Assembly: GCA_044238875.1 (NCBI GenBank)
Contig: JBIICM010000044.1
Coordinates: 1-15,443, forward strand
Direction of reading: 5' to 3'
DNA from: JAIBAI01 sp044238875
Lineage (GTDB): Bacteria; Bacteroidota; Bacteroidia; M30B66
Length of the DNA stretch: 15,443 bases
Both the position numbers and the translations under genes were made by a program. The notes beneath the pieces were generated by a model, which saw nothing but the letters and a program-made list of their open reading frames with translations, made no database searches and had not been told where the DNA came from. Below are positions 14,667 through 15,443 of this stretch, in pieces; the first letter of the stretch is position 1; each line of letters begins with the position of its first letter.

Positions 14667-15443
14667 TAACTTGTTTGTTTCAGTAATTATATTCATCCAG
14701 CTGCTTCTGGCAGCATGCGGTGGCGGGCAAAAGTCGGAGACCCTCAAAACGGAAAAAACACCGGACGTTGTAATACCCGCAAATCTCCCTGTATTCAATG
14801 CCGACTCAGCCTATCAGCACACAGCCCGTCAAGTGGCATTTGGCCCGCGTATCCCAAACACAGCGGCCCATGAAAAGTGCGGAGACTACCTGATCAGCGC
14901 GCTCAAAGGTTACGGCGCAACCGTTGATGTACAATCTACAACGGTAACTGCTCATACCGGGGAGTCACTTCGGATAAGAAACATTCTGGCGAGGTTGCAT
15001 CCTGAAAAAAAGAAGCGGATTTATTTCTGCGCCCACTGGGACACAAGGCCTTTTGCAGATCGTGACCCCGACAAGCCAAAAGAAAAATTCGATGGCGCCG
15101 TTGACGGGGCTTCCGGTGCGGGAATATTGCTCGAACTGGCAAGACTTGTGGCAAGCCAGCCACCCGAAATTGGTGTGGATATCGTGCTATTTGACGCCGA
15201 AGATTACGGAAGCTCAGAAGAAAGCTCTAGCTATTGCCTGGGCTCCCAATATTTCGCATCACACCTGCCTGCTGGTTTCAAACCGGAATATGGTGTGCTG
15301 CTTGATATGCCTGCTGCCCCGGGGGCAACATTCTACCGTGAAGGCTATTCAATGCAATATGCACCGCAGGTGGTTTCAAAAGTTTGGAGCATCGCCGGTA
15401 AATTGGGCTACAGGTCTTACTTTGTAAACGAAAATTCATCGCC
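14656..15443 (+). CDS. M28-family lipoprotein, glutaminyl-peptide cyclotransferase-like (partial)
   Basis: This is a zinc-dependent peptidase-fold enzyme anchored as a lipoprotein in the envelope. The visible 262 residues begin with a type II signal peptide: a hydrophobic core and lipobox LLAAC with the lipidated C21, then GGG. The M28 metal and catalytic residues follow in order: H127 (CAHWDTRP), D150 (VDGASGAG), E182 (FDAEDYG) and D217 (LLDMPAAP). The HWDTRPFADRDPD and YCLGSQYF segments are those of bacterial glutaminyl cyclotransferases, which cyclise N-terminal Gln on exported proteins; an aminopeptidase is the alternative. The ATG at 14656 lies inside cysS (11-bp overlap). An in-frame ATG at 14638 would add six residues. 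The C-terminus, with the last zinc ligand, lies outside the window. Confidence 0.9.
   Translation, partial: MKSNNLFVSVIIFIQLLLAACGGGQKSETLKTEKTPDVVIPANLPVFNADSAYQHTARQVAFGPRIPNTAAHEKCGDYLISALKGYGATVDVQSTTVTAHTGESLRIRNILARLHPEKKKRIYFCAHWDTRPFADRDPDKPKEKFDGAVDGASGAGILLELARLVASQPPEIGVDIVLFDAEDYGSSEESSSYCLGSQYFASHLPAGFKPEYGVLLDMPAAPGATFYREGYSMQYAPQVVSKVWSIAGKLGYRSYFVNENSS

Noticed and set aside
15053..15427. 124-codon plus-strand frame near the window end
   Set aside because: It is a shifted frame of the M28 lipoprotein gene, whose own frame stays open from 14656 and carries all expected motifs.

Overview
The window reads as chromosomal DNA of a member of the Bacteroidota. The evidence is the F-type ATP synthase order atpB-E-F-H-A-G without the beta and epsilon genes, a 390-residue a subunit with a signal-peptide-like N-terminus and His-rich tail, an SDR-type L-threonine dehydrogenase, a large secreted repeat protein ending in a type IX secretion (Por) sorting domain, scarce Shine-Dalgarno sequences, and -7 boxes of the form TAnnTTTG just before several genes. 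The genus cannot be told from the sequence alone. Coding density is high; no gap exceeds 200 bp, and I see no tRNA, rRNA, IS element, CRISPR array or phage gene.

Layout. (1) 1-49, minus: only the first 16 codons of a gene, with a dinucleotide-binding start typical of FAD-dependent oxidoreductases. (2) 50-185: a short spacer holding a degenerate second copy of the atpG 3' end. (3) 186-5310, minus: atpB, atpE, atpF, atpH, atpA, atpG, one apparent operon read leftward from a promoter near 5340, with a strong hairpin between atpE and atpF. (4) 5500-6789, plus: purD, divergent from the atp operon. (5) 6915-8339, plus: a hexameric-type glutamate dehydrogenase, ending at a symmetrical bidirectional terminator (8356-8392). 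(6) 8411-10780, minus: a secreted protein of three 224-residue tandem repeats, each of two DUF4397-like halves, plus a C-terminal sorting domain. (7) 10860-12128, plus: an MFS transporter. (8) 12187-15443, plus: L-threonine 3-dehydrogenase, cysS and an M28 / glutaminyl cyclotransferase-like lipoprotein, whose reading frames overlap end to start (ATGA, then 11 bp), so probably one co-translated unit. The last gene runs off the window.

How they work together. The atp genes supply the whole Fo part and the alpha, gamma and delta subunits of F1; beta and epsilon must be encoded elsewhere. purD (purine synthesis), glutamate dehydrogenase, threonine dehydrogenase and cysteinyl-tRNA synthetase are core metabolic or translation genes with no obvious joint pathway beyond amino-acid and nitrogen metabolism. 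The repeat protein and the lipoprotein act in the envelope or outside the cell.

This is mostly an ordinary housekeeping region and I see no new multi-gene system. The points most worth a second look are the duplicated, protein-like atpG tail next to the atpG stop codon, the 13-bp perfect hairpin between atpE and atpF, and the two-level repeat structure with a 78-bp identical block in the DUF4397 gene.
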